7,164 bases of DNA, taken from an uncultured Jannaschia sp. GTDB lineage: Bacteria; Pseudomonadota; Alphaproteobacteria; Rhodobacterales; Rhodobacteraceae. The stretch covers positions 1 through 7,164 of the forward strand of contig CALFSY010000239.1 in NCBI GenBank assembly GCA_937916365.1. The letters are read 5' to 3'. The notes beneath the pieces are model-generated. The model ran no database searches and was not told the origin of the DNA. It worked only from the letters and a program-made list of their open reading frames with translations. This document shows, piece after piece, positions 5,913 through 7,164 of the stretch. Each line of letters begins with the position of its first letter. The first letter of the stretch is position 1. The translations under genes were made by a program, and so were the position numbers.

Positions 5913-7021
5913 TGGCGGCATCCCAAATCTATCCGAATCGCGAATTTTGGGTTGGAAAACGGGTTTTGGTCACGGGCCACACCGGGTTTAAGGGCGCGTG
6001 GCTATCGCTGTGGCTGCATCAGTTGGGCGCGCAGGTGACGGGAATCGCGTTGCCGCCCGTAACCACCCCAAATCTGTTTAATCTGGCCGGTGTCGCCAAC
6101 ATCACCGAAACCCATATGCACGACATCCGTGATGCGGCGGGGGTGACGGCAATTATGCGCGCCACCGATCCTGATATTGTGTTTCATCTGGCCGCCCAAC
6201 CCCTGGTTTTGGCGGGATATACCGATCCGTTAGAGACATTTTCATCAAACGTGATGGGCACCGCGCATGTGTTAGAGGCCGCACGCACCTGCACCACTGT
6301 GCGCACCGTCGTCGTGGTGACCACCGATAAGGTTTATGAAAACCCCGAAAATGCCTATCCCTTTCGTGAAACAGACCCCCTAGGCGGGCATGACCCCTAT
6401 AGCGCCAGCAAAGCAGCAGCAGAAATTGTGGTGGCCAGTTATCGGTCCTCGTTCCTAAAGGATCGGGGTGTTGGGGTTGCCACGGCACGGGCGGGCAATG
6501 TCATCGGGGGGGGCGATTGGGCGGCGGATCGGTTAATCCCCGATGCGGTGCGTGCATGGGGGGCGGGGCAACCTTTGATGGTGCGGCGGCCAAACGCCCT
6601 GCGCCCCTGGCAGCACGTGTTGGAACCGTTGGCCGCTTACCTGCGTCTTGCGGAATGTTTGCACCACACCCCTGCGTTGGCCGATAGTTATAATTTTGGC
6701 CCCGCCCCCCATGCGGCGGCCACAGTACGCACTGTTGTGACATATGCGCAGCGGGCATTCGGGCGCGGCGACATACGATGGGATGATGGCAACAAAGGGC
6801 AACATGAATCTGGATGGTTGGCGCTTGAAACCGCAAAGGCGCGCCATCGTTTGAGTGTCGGGCCGCGGTGGGGGCTGCACACGGGTGTGGCCCGCACTAT
6901 GGCTTGGTATCGCCGCGTTGCCGATGGCGCCGATGCCGCCGCCCTATGCCACCAAGATATTGCAGCGTTTGAAACCGATGCCCCTGTTGTGGATACCCCC
7001 GATGGAAAGGGCGCACGATGA
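5912..7021 (+). CDS. rfbG: CDP-glucose 4,6-dehydratase
   Basis: This NAD-dependent short-chain dehydrogenase/reductase converts CDP-glucose to CDP-4-keto-6-deoxyglucose, the branch point for many deoxy sugars. The 369 residues match the family (about 359 in Salmonella). It shows the NAD-binding GHTGFKG (22-28), HLAAQP (92-97), the TTDK segment (137-140) of the dehydratase active site, catalytic YSASK (163-167), ARAGNVIGGGDW (192-203) and the sugar-nucleotide-binding RPNALRPWQHVLEPL (226-240), characteristic of the CDP-glucose enzyme. The frame opens upstream at 5828 inside rfbF; the ATG at 5912 is chosen because it overlaps the rfbF stop as TAATG and places the dinucleotide fold about 20 residues in. 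GGNVIGG-region codons create a run of eight G (6506-6513). The C-terminus after about 350 is a short variable, acidic tail. It ends in an ATGA overlap with the next gene. Confidence 0.95.
   Translation: MAASQIYPNREFWVGKRVLVTGHTGFKGAWLSLWLHQLGAQVTGIALPPVTTPNLFNLAGVANITETHMHDIRDAAGVTAIMRATDPDIVFHLAAQPLVLAGYTDPLETFSSNVMGTAHVLEAARTCTTVRTVVVVTTDKVYENPENAYPFRETDPLGGHDPYSASKAAAEIVVASYRSSFLKDRGVGVATARAGNVIGGGDWAADRLIPDAVRAWGAGQPLMVRRPNALRPWQHVLEPLAAYLRLAECLHHTPALADSYNFGPAPHAAATVRTVVTYAQRAFGRGDIRWDDGNKGQHESGWLALETAKARHRLSVGPRWGLHTGVARTMAWYRRVADGADAAALCHQDIAAFETDAPVVDTPDGKGAR
7004..7021 (+). promoter_or_regulatory. Ribosome binding site and ATGA junction for the RmlC-like gene
   Basis: GGAAAGG (7004-7010) lies seven bases before the ATG at 7018, inside the end of rfbG, and the ATG overlaps the rfbG TGA. 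It supports the start of the partial last gene. Confidence 0.6.
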
Positions 7022-7164
7022 TTTTTGAACAAACGCCGCTTGATGGCGCATATATCATCGGCCTAGACCTTCGCACCGATGATCGCGGATTCTTCGCGCG
7101 CGCCTTTTGTGTGCATGAATTTGCTGCCCATGGGCTTGAGACACAATTTGTTCAATCCAACCTA
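7018..7164 (+). CDS. RmlC-like nucleotide-sugar 3,5-epimerase, 5' part
   Basis: Only 49 residues lie in the window and the frame runs off the end. They match the N-terminus of the dTDP-4-dehydrorhamnose 3,5-epimerase (RmlC/RfbC) family: TPLDGAYII (6-14), the hallmark DDRGFFARAF (21-30), EF..HGL (34-40) and QFVQSN (43-48). The catalytic histidine and tyrosine of the cupin barrel lie beyond the end, so activity cannot be judged. The family epimerises C3 and/or C5 of 4-keto-6-deoxy nucleotide sugars. Directly behind rfbF and rfbG, coupled by ATGA and with a good ribosome site, the substrate is more likely CDP-4-keto-6-deoxyglucose (or a product of it) than the dTDP sugar of the rhamnose pathway. 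That would resemble the role of epimerases in CDP-ascarylose or C-methylated deoxy-sugar routes. The exact sugar is unknown without the following genes. Confidence 0.85.
   Translation, partial: MIFEQTPLDGAYIIGLDLRTDDRGFFARAFCVHEFAAHGLETQFVQSNL

Overview
The window reads as a chromosomal surface-glycan biosynthesis locus of a Gram-negative bacterium, most likely an alphaproteobacterium. That placement is inferred from protein style and codon use (frequent GCC, GAT, TTG, CGG and GGG codons, moderately high GC in the genes); no rRNA or other marker is present, and genus cannot be called. Coding density is very high. All recognised genes lie on the + strand, and there is no insertion sequence, tRNA, rRNA or CRISPR array.

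Layout: (1) 1-1072 is the 3' part of an ABC exporter gene of the lipid-linked oligosaccharide flippase type (MsbA/PglK-like), cut by the window start. (2) 1073-1395 is the only sizeable non-coding stretch, 323 bases. It becomes strongly AT-rich after about 1140 and holds weak hairpins, an A/T palindrome and short direct repeats; it is the probable promoter/leader of the downstream operon. (3) 1396-4375 is a complete nonulosonic (sialic-type) acid module: neuB-like synthase, neuC-like 2-epimerase and neuA-like CMP-sugar synthetase. (4) 4372-5112 encodes an AAC(3)-fold acyltransferase, probably a sugar acyltransferase rather than a resistance enzyme. (5) 5109-7021 encodes the first two steps of CDP-6-deoxyhexose synthesis: glucose-1-phosphate cytidylyltransferase (rfbF/ddhA-like) and CDP-glucose 4,6-dehydratase (rfbG/ddhB-like). 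(6) 7018-7164 is the start of an RmlC-like sugar 3,5-epimerase, cut by the window end.

The seven genes from 1396 onward overlap at every junction: five share ATGA and one shares TAATG. They therefore look like one translationally coupled transcription unit. In working order, NeuC-like enzyme makes an N-acetylmannosamine-type sugar from a nucleotide-GlcNAc-type substrate, NeuB condenses it with phosphoenolpyruvate, and NeuA activates the product with CTP. In parallel, RfbF and RfbG turn glucose-1-phosphate into CDP-4-keto-6-deoxyglucose, which the RmlC-like enzyme would epimerise. The AAC(3)-like enzyme sits between the branches and may acylate either sugar. The upstream ABC exporter could flip a lipid-linked glycan containing these sugars. 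The least conventional points are this acyltransferase with altered signature residues, and the fusion of two cytidine-nucleotide sugar pathways in one coupled operon.
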